From Chara braunii (Eukaryota; Streptophyta; Charophyceae; Charales; Characeae): a DNA stretch of 31,603 bases. Positions 21,187 through 30,738 of this stretch are shown here, piece by piece. The translations under genes and the position numbers were made by a program. The stretch covers positions 180,620 through 212,222 of the forward strand of contig BFEA01000422.1 in assembly GCA_003427395.1 (NCBI GenBank). Direction: 5' to 3'. Below the pieces are notes generated by a model. The model was not told the DNA's origin, made no database searches, and saw only the letters and a program-made list of their open reading frames with translations. How positions within the stretch are numbered: position 1 is the first letter of the stretch; the number at the start of each line of letters is the position of its first letter.

Positions 21187-21918
21187 CGCAGTGGTAGCGG
21201 CGGTGTGTAGGGTGGGAAGAAGGTGGCAGGAAGAGAGGAGCGGTAGGTGAAGTGTGCTTTGTAAGGATACAAGGTGATGGTAGCAACAGCGTGCAAGGAC
21301 GGGCGAGGGAAGGAAGAGGACGGTAGGCGAAGCGCGTGCGAGGAAGTAGCCGGGACGTAAGCCTGGTTGGTCGTCTTGAATTGAGAGGGGTAGAACTGGA
21401 GCGACTGCNAGATATATAGGAAGAGAGTGTTCGTCATNAGCCGGAAATGAACGAACCTNTGAGGGAGTCNTACAAAAATCACCCTTTGCTGATGAAAAAA
21501 ATTTTGAGGGTCCTGGCTGGTCAGATCGTTGAACCGTTCGGGCCTGCGTCCTGAGAAAATTCACCCNNTGCTAGTTGAGCCGTTNGGGCCTNAAAAATTT
21601 AANTGGCNGACCAATTGGTTCATCCGAGCCTGTAGCCCAGAGTACANGGCCTGTAGCCCCGTCGCACCCCCTTGTAGCCGCCTCAGCCGTTGAGGTAACC
21701 TCCAGAAAAATACCCATAAACTGCTATCCGATTTCGGGGGTCTTCAGCTGAAGAACTTGGCCTTGTAGATTCATCCATAAGCAGTTATCAGGTTCCCATT
21801 GATATTAGCTGAAAAACTTGTTCCAACCAGTGAAGCAGCTAACCCATTCATCCCAACAACCTTCATGCTTGGCTGAGAAAACCATTAGTGAATTATCAAA
21901 AAATCGATCCGGATAGTC

Positions 21919-24900
21919 CTATATCCGAAACTCCATTTTCATCGTTATTAGAAACATGATTTCCGCCACTGGTAACGTTAAGAACCACTTAGCCCTGTGC
22001 TGAAATGAAGTAATAACTGCCATTTTCTGTTGTTTGCTGGAAAAGGAGAAGAAGTCTTGGATCGCCTGAAATATAATTTGTCCTGACAGAGTAAGAGAGG
22101 ACTGGTTTCGATGTGTGGGCGCGCAACGTACACCAAGAGGTGGGGGTAGTCGCATTAGCTGACATCCTCAAAAATCCCAGTTAGATCCCGTGTTCGTTCT
22201 TTCTAACGTAATATTTTTATTATAACATGAATTGAAAGCCCGTAAGATTGTTTTTGCATGGTTCAGTGAGGTTTCGCTGGATGATACAAATTTTACAAAT
22301 ACCGAGATATCATCTACTAGACGAACCCCGTGGACAAGGGATCTATCGTTTTCTAGGGAGCTAAGGAAATTGGCTTCATCATACATGCACAACATAGCTG
22401 CAAGAGCGGGACTGGACGCTTTGCCCATAGGTACTCCGATTATCTGTCTATGTAGCTTTCCCATTGCAAAAATATATGAATTGCGGAGATAAAATCCGAC
22501 ATAGTCCGCAATGATGGAGAAGCTAACAAACTTCCATCCCAAGATAGATTTACTATTAGACAGCTTAGCACCTTTTCCCCGTTTTTTTATCCAAGCCCCT
22601 TCATGGCCTTGCAGTTGGAAGTAATGGAAAAATCAACGAACTGCCCTTCGGATTGCAGCGTGGGGCAACTTGGTGAACATTTCTTTAACGTCATAACTCT
22701 CCGAGATGAGGCTTTCGTTTTTCTGAACTGAGTCATTGATCTTTCCGAGGGCCGACACAAGTTCCTTTGTACTAAATAAGTTGAAATGTAGAGTGGCAGG
22801 TAAGTTTTTGATCATCAGATTGAGGCATTCCGTTATCCGTTTGCAGACAGTAATAGAAGGTTCGGAGGACGTGGGACAGATGGGTCTCCATCTGCAAACA
22901 TCCTTGTGCTTTGGGATCACATACCCTTTACCAAAGGAGCCCTTGCGATTCCAATTTGCCAAGGAATGAAATCCATTTTTTCGAAATTCTTTTTCACATT
23001 CGATCAGGATTTCTTTTTCACTACTCTGGGTGTTTACAAACCGGGGATTCTGCAGTGAAGGAACAACGATTTCATACCAGATTCATAGACAAGCGGACAA
23101 CAAAGGTATGTGTTGCCAGGATTGTGGTCAATCAGGGATAGAACAAGCCCTTTGGTTACTTTCCTAAGCAGATCAACACTTTCAGGTGAGAAGGGCAGGG
23201 AGCTGAGATCAGATGAGGTCGGTGTCGGAATCGAGAGGGAAGGGGTGGGGGTGTGAGAGTCGGGGCTATCTCTAAAACAGGGAAGGAGTAGGGAAGGGGG
23301 TAGGTGGAACTGATGGGTTTGGCCAGAGAGAGTAGGGATTTGATTCAGGGTCCTAAGAATCTGCGCACGAAGATAACTGGGTCTGTACAGTCTTGAGGGT
23401 GGGGGAATGTTTCTGGAGTTGCGGAACCAAGAAGGGAACAAATATAGATCTTTAGCACGAATGACAACATGGCTATTGTCAGAAAAAAGAAAAGATGATG
23501 TGGAGGAGGGAGTAGACGAATGAGAAGTAGACAGGGAGAAAGGCAAAATTGCAGATGAAGAAGAAGAAGAAAAAAAAGAAGAAGAAGAAGAAGAAGAAGA
23601 AGAAGAAGAAGAAGAAGAAGAAGAAGAAGAATTGGAAGAAAGGGGGAGAAAAGAAGAAGACGACCACGAAGAAGAAGAAGAAGAAGAAGACGAAGAAGAA
23701 GAAGGAGGAAAGGAAGAAGATGACGATGAGGAAGAAACAGAAACAGACGAAGAATTGAGGTTTCCAGAGAGGATAACAACAAAGTTTGAACATCCACACT
23801 GGACCTGCTGTTGTCGCGAAAAAGATCGAAAATTATGCAAAGATTGGGCTAGGCTAGGATTTTTGACCCATACTACTCGAATTCTTCTTGAAAGCATTCC
23901 TGACAGGGAAGCCGGTAGGTTAGATTTCTGATAATCTTTACACACAATGCATGGACTGCCGTTTCTTATATCTCATCCGAATATTTGATCCTAAACACCA
24001 AACACTTGCGAGGATAGATGCCGAATTTCCGATGGATTACATAAGAGAGAATGGTCCGTAGAACTTGTCTAGAGGACTTCTTAGAGAAACATCTCACCGC
24101 ATCATATCCATAAATGAGGTTATCCAACGACCAAGTATATAGATTATTCCTCTCATTAGGATGACTAAGCAACCGGGATATCGGACCCTTCAAGCATTCT
24201 GATCTAGAACAGAAACGAACCACATTGATAACCTTTACAATACCAGGTTTTTCAAACCATCCTCTGCAGTGCTTGAGTTGATCTCGTCCATTTTTACTTG
24301 CTACTATCGAAGCACCAAAGATCCTTTTTACGACTTTCCAAGAATCCGCCAAAATACTGCCACTGCCAACAATGACAGAGAATGACTTGACATCATACTC
24401 TTTGCATGCATTAAAAATATGTAAAAGCGACAATGACGAGATACCGAAAGAGGTAGTGAAGGTAACCATTCTTTTCCTCTTACATCGATCTAGGGGAGAG
24501 TGATCTGTGACAACATTCGATGAATTAGGTTGGCTTAACTTTTTTCGTTCTTCTTTCCTGCGTCTTTCCCTTTTCCTCGGTCTACTCTTCCTATTCTTTC
24601 TTTTTTTCTTACCATTGGGACGCGAGTTGAGGTACGGAGAAGCCCAAGCTATTAATCTATTCTCAACTGCCATTATCTCAGTCACCTGCAGACCAGTCAG
24701 TAAAGGGAGAGCCACGTAGTGATAACATCCTGTCCTACGAATCCATCGGTAGAGCTTGTGATTTCGTGGTATAGCCGTGGGTGATTCCGACAAAGACGCG
24801 CGTTACAGGTGTTCATTCCATCTAACACGTACGGACCTTGCTGTGCACCCGATGTAAAAGTGATTCACCAAAAGGGAGATTAGGCAGTAGACGACAGGTC

Positions 24901-25117
24901 CTGGGGAATCTTGGAAATCGTAATCACTACGTAGAAGTTGGGAAAGGTGGTCTGAGAACTTAATCACCCAAGCAATTTGTTGGGAGAGGATAAGAAAGAT
25001 GATAAGTATGCGATATAGATAGTCCAGATCAAGATCCACCAATCCTTGTCGTGATTGCCGTAGAAGAAGACATCGGTTGACGAGCTTCCAGGCCGTTCGA
25101 ATGCTCGGGCCGTCTCC
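21919..25117 (-). pseudogene. PLE ORF2: GIY-YIG endonuclease plus reverse transcriptase
   Basis: Reads on minus after the ORF1 TAG, in the same frame. The GIY-YIG domain comes first: GPVVYC with VVY at 24896-24888, FYIGCTARS with YIG at 24856-24848, RWNEHL, a TAA at 24803, then in frame LYRWIRRTGCYHY, the conserved Glu in VENRLI (24662-24664) and Asn in YLNS (24626-24628). A Lys/Arg-rich linker follows, and a frame of about 200 residues ends at 23966. After a frame change come VQCGCSNF, a poly-Ser tract from the GAA repeat, DNSHVVIRAKDLY, and LSLIDHNPGNTYLCCP (Asp at 23127). A frameshift near 23070 leads to VIPKHKDVCRWRPI, motif A SYDVKEMF (Asp 22690-22692), a TGA at 22633, motif B GVPMGKASSPALAAML and motif C RLVDDISVF (Asp pair 22309-22314). 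A TGA at 22168 and a TAG at 21919 follow. All catalytic residues of both domains survive, yet the gene is broken. Confidence 0.87.
23551..23705. repeat. GAA trinucleotide expansion inside PLE ORF2
   Basis: More than 40 nearly pure GAA units on plus, interrupted by AAAAAAAG and GGGGGAGAAAAG. On the coding (minus) strand in the relevant frame it reads as Ser (TCT/TCC), giving a low-complexity tract between CGCSNF and DNSHVV. Related GAAGAAGAC and GAGGAAG units extend it to about 23760. Confidence 0.95.
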
Positions 25118-26497
25118 CTATTCATCAACGATCTGCTCGTCCTCATCAACTTCAACTGGCTGAGTGGCGTGGCCTCCTACACCGTCGTGATCATCATCCC
25201 TGTTATCGTCTGGTTCGGAATCAGGAATCGAGCGAGCTCTCTTCTGCTGTCGATCGTCGAAGGCCAGGGCTGTGCGCAGTTCGGCGATCTCATTGATGAC
25301 CTGCTCACATGTGATGAATGTGATGCCCTCCTTTCCACAAAGCAACTGCAAGTCGTGCTTCTTGAGTCGCTTCAGGTACTTCTTGGTTTCTTTCAAGAAT
25401 TCCGCCCTTTTTGTAGCTGCAGCCTTCTTGGCGAGACGTCCGAAAGTCCTTTTTGGTGGTGACGGTCTGATTGTTAGATCGTCCCGCCTCTCCTCCCGTC
25501 TGCCATGATTGTCGAGGTCTTCATCGTCCGTCGCCTCGTAGATTCGTTTGGTTAAATTCGAGCGGGGAGTCCGCCCTTGTTTAACCAACTTGGCCACGGC
25601 CTTCTCAAATCGCTCCTTCAGAGCTTGCACCTCCATGTCTGAGATCCGCTTCTCCTCCTTCATAGAGTTGTAAGCCTTCAGAAGCTTCTCGAAGTCGTAG
25701 GATGTAGGAGTGCCAACCCCAATTACTATTGACTTGCCCCTGGCAGGCGCCTCCGGCGGACTGCTGATACATACTCCTGCTGCCGCTCTTTTTGAACCTA
25801 ACACTCCTTGTTTGACAGATCGCCCTAACTCCTCCATTTGTTTCTTGATGACCTCGTATTCTTGGCGCAGCGAGTCGATCTGTCTTTCCAGACGCTCCCT
25901 CTCAGCGTACACTTGAGCGTTGGGATTAGCCGTAGTTCCTGCGCGATGAAGATCAGGTCCAGCCACTGCCACCCTTGCCTGGTCAGACTTCCCCAAGAAA
26001 AAATCGCATGCATCATTGATTTTTAAACCACAATATTACTAATACGCTCTTCGAACTCCTGTCTTTCTTTCTTCTTCCGAAGAGCCTTCTCCTCTGCCTC
26101 TTTGACTTTTTTTTTTTTTTTTTTCTTCTTTCAACAACCTTTCTTTTTCACGGATGGCTTCCTAACGAGCTTCAAGTTCTAAAGCCATGAACTCATAGAC
26201 TCTGTCCAATTTATCCTGATTGGACTTCCACCACGATTGCCTCGGGACGATGGCGCTTGTGCCGCCGTTGTGGGAGGTAGAAGACGGGGATAGAGGTGGC
26301 GGTGGGGGAAGAGCAAGGAGCGGAGCCTGTGAAGGCGCAGAGAGGGGTGACGCATTGTTGGAAGAGGGAGGTGGTAACGGAGGGAAGTGTGATCGAGGGT
26401 AACCTCCAGGTTGGGAAAAAGAGGGCTGGCGATAGGGGCAATCGCGTGCAAAATGTCCCGGCATGTTGCAGTTGTAGCAGGTTCCTCGGGAAGCCAT
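25118..26497 (-). pseudogene. PLE ORF1: CCHC zinc knuckle and coiled-coil (gag-like)
   Basis: ATG at 26497 opens MASRGTCYNCNMPGHFARDCP, a CX2CX4HX4C zinc knuckle at residues 7-20. A Pro/Ser-rich stretch of about 55 residues follows, then WWKSNQDKLDRVYEFMALELEAR and a TAG at 26162. Coding continues as EAIREKERLLKEE to an 18-base A-run (about 26108-26126), where the frame slips into AEEKALRKKKERQEFEERI. The original frame resumes with FFLGKSDQARVAV and runs 290 residues. It contains a coiled coil (ERERLERQIDSLRQEYEVIKKQMEEL), a middle helical segment, a Lys-rich stretch (KKAAATKRAEFLKETKKYLKR) and an acidic tail, ending at TAG 25118. Likely nucleic-acid binding in an RNP. Its position before ORF2, same strand and frame, argues it belongs to the PLE. 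Confidence 0.75.
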
Positions 26498-27065
26498 GAC
26501 TGTGAGGAGAGTTTACCAGATAGAGAAGTGTGATAGTTGGTCCACGATAGATAATGCGACAATGCGAATGATCGTAGCAACGAGCAGAGATAAACGAAAA
26601 TGATAGGCAGTAAGTTCGCAAAATATCAATAAGTGCGAGACGAGAGCACGCGTGCAGATAGTAATCAACAGAGACCAGATTGAGAACGTAGGCAGTCTGA
26701 CAATCGATATGAAAGAAAAAGAGGAATGGAGACCAATGAGCAGGGAAATGGAAGATCGAGGACGTTTAGCGGCATAAATAGTCGGTAAATGTAACACTCA
26801 TTCGATCAACCGAGTGAGCGAGTAAAAACAGAAAAGATGCATTACTAATGAAAATACACATTCGATGAGGAGGGTGGGCGAGTAGAACTCGACAATATAT
26901 CGACGAGAAAAACTTCAAATATGCGCGATGAACAAGGGGAAAAAACAAAGGACGGGGAGGGGGATGGGGATGAGGATGAGGATGAGGATGAGGATGGGGA
27001 CAAGGACACCGTGCAACCACTCGACAGTAGTATAATTTCTACTATGGTTATTGCATGAGTCACAG
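26498..27065 (-). promoter_or_regulatory. PLE 5' region between upstream pseudo-LTR and ORF1
   Basis: About 570 bp without a supported gene. It holds a GGATGA-type repeat (about 26955-27000) and A/T-mixed sequence. By position it should be the 5' untranslated region. Promoter activity may instead reside in the upstream pseudo-LTR, as proposed for other PLEs. No TATA box is identified with confidence. Confidence 0.5.
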
Positions 27066-27619
27066 ATACGAGATTAGATCATAGCAACAACAGCTGCTAC
27101 TGCTCGAAAATAGGGCAAGGATGGGGATTATGTGTAATTAGATTAATTAATTAATAAGGGTAGGAATAATCACGACGATGTTGTCTGCCTCTGCTGGAAT
27201 CTTCTCTCTTACATTTCGCAATGGCATATCTGAGAATGCCATATGAAATTTCAGCGAAGATTCGGAAGACACGCATCCAAAAAATGAGACAATCCAACAA
27301 CCACATAATTACCTTAAGCCATTCCATCTGAACGAGTACAATGCATACACGGGGACGAGAGGAACAGTGAGGGAAGGAGAGGAGAGGAGAAAAGAGAAGA
27401 GAGAAAATAGAGGAGAAAAGAAAAGGAAAAGAGAGAAGGTCAAAGAGGGAGGAGATAGGGGAAAAAAGTTGATGAGCACGACACCGAAGTCACTTGAAGC
27501 CCGAGCGATCGAATAATATTAATCATAAAGCTCAAAAACACCTCTCATGTGGCCGATGAGCCATAGATAACGCAAAGAGCGTTAACAAATAGCCGGAACG
27601 GCCAAAGAGAAGCAGATAT

Positions 27620-27681
27620 CGGCAGCGCCCAACCTGTTTCGACCAGCGCCGATTACTAGTCATCATCAGGGGCAATCGCCG
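27620..27681 (-). ncRNA. Type I hammerhead ribozyme, PLE copy B
   Basis: Same fold as copy A, with informative changes: the stem III loop is AG instead of AU, and the cleavage triplet is GUU instead of GUC (still allowed, NUH). The outer stem I helix is CGGC/GCCG, a full Watson-Crick helix where copy A has a G-U. Core bases CUGAUGA and GAA-A are unchanged. Predicted cut is between 27631 and 27630. Differences only at tolerated positions argue for a ribozyme maintained by selection in the source lineage. Confidence 0.9.
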
Positions 27682-27744
27682 AGTTTCAAGATGACCTCAG
27701 TAGTGCTAGTGAGGGAATAAATAGTCGGAGAGAGAGCGAAAAAG

Positions 27745-27776
27745 TGGGAGAGAGAGAGAGAAAGAAAGAGAGAGAG

Positions 27777-27842
<66 letters not shown>

Positions 27843-27862
27843 AAGAGAGAGAGAAAAAAAAA
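27745..27862. repeat. (GA)n microsatellite in copy B
   Basis: GA dinucleotides with AAAGAAAG and AAAAAAAA interruptions, in the same place as the GA tract and gap of copy A. Confidence 0.9.
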
Positions 27863-28632
27863 GCGAGCGAGGTAGAGAGGGAGGTGGGAGAGGGGGAGAA
27901 TTCGGAATGAGGACTTATCTTCTGATAATAGCGAAGGTCATGATGCGTATATCAGGAGTGTAGCAGATGAAATGTCTTCCTCGTGTCGACCAGTCCCGAG
28001 ATCAAGGATATGGCGCAGTGGTAGCGGCGGTGTGTAGGGTGGGAAGAAGGTGGCGGGAAGAGAGGAGCGGTAGGTGAAGTGTGCTTTGTAAGGATATAAG
28101 GTGATGGTAGCAACGCCGTGCAAGAACAGGCGAGGGAAGGAAGAGGACGGTAGGCGAAGCGCGTGCGAGGAAGTAGCCGGGACGTAAGCCTGGTTGGTCG
28201 TCTTGAATTGAGAGGGGTAGAACTGGAGCGACTGCAAGATATATAGGAAGAGAGTGTTCGTCATTAGCCGGAAATGAACGAACCTATGAGGGAGTCTTAC
28301 AAAAATCACCCTTTGCTGATGAAAAAAANTTTGAGGGTCCTGGCTGGTCAGATCGTTGAACCGTTCGGGCCTGCGTCCTGAGAAAATTCACCCNNTGCTA
28401 GTTGAGCCGTTNGGGCCTNAAAAATTTAANTGGCNGACCAATTGGTTCATCCGAGCCTGTAGCCCAGAGTACANGGCCTGTAGCCCCGTCGCACCCCCTT
28501 GTAGCCGCCTCAGCCATTGAGGTAACCTCCAGAAAAATACCCATAAACTGCTATCCGATTTCGGGGGTCTTCAGCTGAAGAACTTGGCCTTGTAGATTCA
28601 TCCATAAGCAGTTTGTCAGGTTCCTATTGATA

Positions 28633-29382
28633 TTAGCTGAAAAACTTGTTCCAACCATTGAAGCAGCTAACCCATTCATCCCAACAGCCTCCATGCTTGG
28701 ATGAGAAAACCATTAGTGAATTATCAAAAAATTGATCCGGATAGTCCCGTATCCGAAGCTCCATTTTCATCGTTATTAGAAACATGATTTCCGCCACTGG
28801 TAACGTTGAGAACCACTTAGCCCTGTGCAGAAATGAAGTAATAACTGCCATTTTCTGTTGTTTGCTGGAAAAGGAGAAGAAGTCTTGGATCGCCTGAAAT
28901 GTAATTTGTCCTGACAGAGTAAGAGAGGACTGGTTTCGATGTGTGGGCGCGCAACGTATACCAAGAGGTGTGGGTAGTCGCATCAGCTGACATCCTCAAA
29001 AATCCCAGTTAGATCCCGTGTCCGTTCTTTCTAACGTAAGATTTTTATTATAACATGAATTGAGAGCCCGTAAGATTGTTTTTGCATGGTTCAGTGAGGT
29101 TTCGCTGGATGATACAAATTTTACAAATACCGAGACATCATCTACTAGACGAACCCCGTGGACAAGGGATCTATCGTTTCCTAGGGAGCTAAGGAAATTG
29201 GCTTCATCATACATGCACAGCATAGCTGCAAGAGCAGGACTGGACGCTTTGCCCATAGGTACTCCGATTATCTGTCTAAGTAGCTTTCCCATTGCAAAAA
29301 CATATGAATTGCGGAGATCAAATCCGACATAGTCCTCAATGATGGAGAAGCTAACAAACTTCCATCCCAAGATAGATTTACT
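28633..29382 (-). pseudogene. 5'-truncated PLE ORF2 copy (RT motifs B-C and C-terminus)
   Basis: Begins inside the RT upstream of WKFVSFSIIEDYVGF, keeps motif B (GVPMGKASSPALAAML) and motif C (RLVDDVSVF), and runs in one frame to the stop at 28633. The only interruption is a TGA at 28996-28998 in WDF-TGA-GCQLMRL. Copy A has the same TGA but also a TAG (21919) where this copy reads Arg in ELRIRDYPDQ, so this copy preserves the C-terminus better. Its end, WDEWVSCFNGWNKFFS, gives the likely natural ORF2 terminus. Confidence 0.85.
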
Positions 29383-29560
29383 CTCATCGAGTGGCTAGGC
29401 CATGGCCGAGATGCCTCGGCCACGACGGAGATTAAAAAAGAAAGAAAGAAACACGACCGTTTTCTTTTCGCCTTTTGTTTTCCAGGCATGGCTGACGCAT
29501 CGCGTAGCGTGGCTGGGCCACAACAGAGATGCCTCGGCCATGCCCGGTATTAGAAGGGGG
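29383..29560. repeat. Palindromic repeat pair, right of the PLE
   Basis: GGCCATGGCCGAGATGCCTC followed by GGCC at about 29398 is itself nearly palindromic. A diverged direct copy (GGCCACAACAGAGATGCCTC then GGCCATG) lies at about 29516. Between them is A/G-rich sequence and TTTTCTTTTCG. Non-coding. Confidence 0.65.
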
Positions 29561-29572
29561 GGAAAAAAAAAG

Positions 29573-29735
29573 CCCCTGAAAACGTGCCCGACTGAACTGC
29601 AGTTACAAACTCCACGGTGCGACTTTTCTGCAAAGTGGAGTTTCGACTGCGTTGTAAACTTCGGACTGGACTAGACTGCGAAACGGCAGTTTGAAATGCA
29701 TTTAGAAACTGCTTTTATGACTGCACCCGAGTTAC
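29573..29735 (-). repeat. Inverted repeat arm, right of the PLE
   Basis: Reverse-complement match of 20013-20190, with roughly 85 percent identity by eye. It begins ACGTGCCCGACTGAACTGCA and ends GACTGCACCC. Together the two arms bracket the PLE and the palindromic repeat at 29383. Confidence 0.85.
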
Positions 29736-30735
29736 CCAAAGAAAAAGGATGTGCTCTTTCCTTCTGTTGCCTTGTCTCCCCGTTTGCACTCCCTCCTGTG
29801 TCTGCTTCCATTCTGTTTCCTCTCCTCTCCAGCTGGCCATCCGGGTGGATTCTGTTAGTCCTGGCCCCCTCTCATGTCCGCTTGGATTGCAGATTTGCTC
29901 TCCGGCATTTGAGTCGTTGCCTGTTTTTTTTTTTTTTTTTTTTTTACACTCACGGAGACTCCCATCCCACCACTCCTCTCGATATATATCTCCTGGCGCA
30001 CCCCCCACTCCATTTCTATCTTACCTCATGCGAGGAACATCACTCGCTACTAGAGCAACCTGACCAGACAGCGGACGCGGGCACCGACGCTGAATGAGCT
30101 CCCCCATTCAACCCCAGTTGAGGCACTAGCGTACAAGCCTCGTTATACGGGAACCTCGGGAGCTAGGCACATAGTTCTCAGCTAGTCCCGTGAGTAGTGA
30201 GGGCACTCATAGGCAGTGTCTAATGGTCAACTAACCAAGGTCTTAACCTATGAGCCCCTCTAAGCACTAACCTAGCACAGCTCGGATCATATATGTCTAC
30301 TGTTAGTTGTTGAGTATGCTGGTTGTTATGTGAGCTAATGTGATATCATAGTCTATGTGGATATGTGTGGTTGTTTTTTCTGCTTGTGATGAGCCTTGCT
30401 TATGTCTGTTCGCTAGGGAGAATCAACCAGTGGTAATGGTGGAGACCTCGACCGTCGTCTAACAACTATCCCCAACCTACCTCTGATTACCCACCACCCC
30501 GAAATGGATCTACAGACATTGAGAGTAGGACACACCTCTTGATTCGACATTGGTTTCCCTACAAGGCAACCCTCCCCACCATAGGACTGCCACGGTATCA
30601 CCATGCACCCAACCAACCCCTTACTACTCACCTGCCCAAGAGAGTAGCATCCATCCCACATCAACTTTCCCGCAGGAAAGGCACAGTCCCCACCCGAAAC
30701 CAGGTAGAGGATCATCCCTTAGCTGATATGATGAA
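29736..30735. other. Non-genic stretch
   Basis: Pyrimidine-rich to about 29900, with a T-run at about 29924-29945. From 30090 to 30735 the sequence is of balanced composition with no recognised domain in any frame. The 30620-30735 part may be the body of the SINE-like unit whose tRNA-like head follows on the minus strand. Confidence 0.4.
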
Positions 30736-30738
30736 TGA

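Larger units (their letters stand above)
20219..22554 (-). repeat. PLE downstream pseudo-LTR (copy A)
   Basis: Direct repeat of 27066-29382, beginning ATACGAGATTAGATCATAG and ending GATAGATTTACT (plus-strand reading). It comprises the last RT motifs, the ORF2 C-terminus and the 3' non-coding region with a purine-rich block, the hammerhead and a GA tract. Over 22200-22554 I count about 11 differences in 355 bp from copy B. It contains a 195-bp gap and several single Ns. Confidence 0.93.
20219..29382 (-). mobile_element. Penelope-like retroelement, GIY-YIG-first type, with pseudo-LTRs
   Basis: A 9.2-kb minus-strand unit. Two direct repeats of about 2.3 kb (29382-27066 and 22554-20219) enclose a 5' region, a zinc-knuckle ORF1 and an ORF2 with GIY-YIG nuclease then RT. 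A 5'-truncated copy upstream of a complete one gives the pseudo-LTR layout typical of PLEs. Each repeat carries a hammerhead ribozyme, also a PLE hallmark. GIY-YIG placed before the RT is the permuted order known for Naiad/Chlamys PLEs; classical Penelope has it after the RT. Coding defects (in-frame stops and frameshifts) make this copy dead. No target-site duplication could be found at the outer ends (GTGATACGA on the left, CTCATCGAG on the right). Confidence 0.85.
27066..29382 (-). repeat. PLE upstream pseudo-LTR (copy B, 5'-truncated element)
   Basis: A partial PLE copy whose 5' truncation point (29382) lies within the RT. Its 3' end (27066) abuts the 5' region of the complete copy. It supplies the sequence lost in the copy A gap: about 27850-28013 includes GCGAGCGAGGTAGAGAGG and TTCGGAATGAGGACTTATC. 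Confidence 0.93.

Noticed and set aside
20817-21564. Open frames across the gap and GA tract
   Set aside because: They are made of N-coded residues and Ser-Leu repeats. The matching region in copy B is PLE 3' non-coding sequence.
27938-28309. 123-residue minus frame in the PLE 3' region as an extra gene
   Set aside because: No domain is recognised, and it lies downstream of the ORF2 stop in the 3' region. The copy A counterpart is disrupted by Ns, so conservation cannot be judged.
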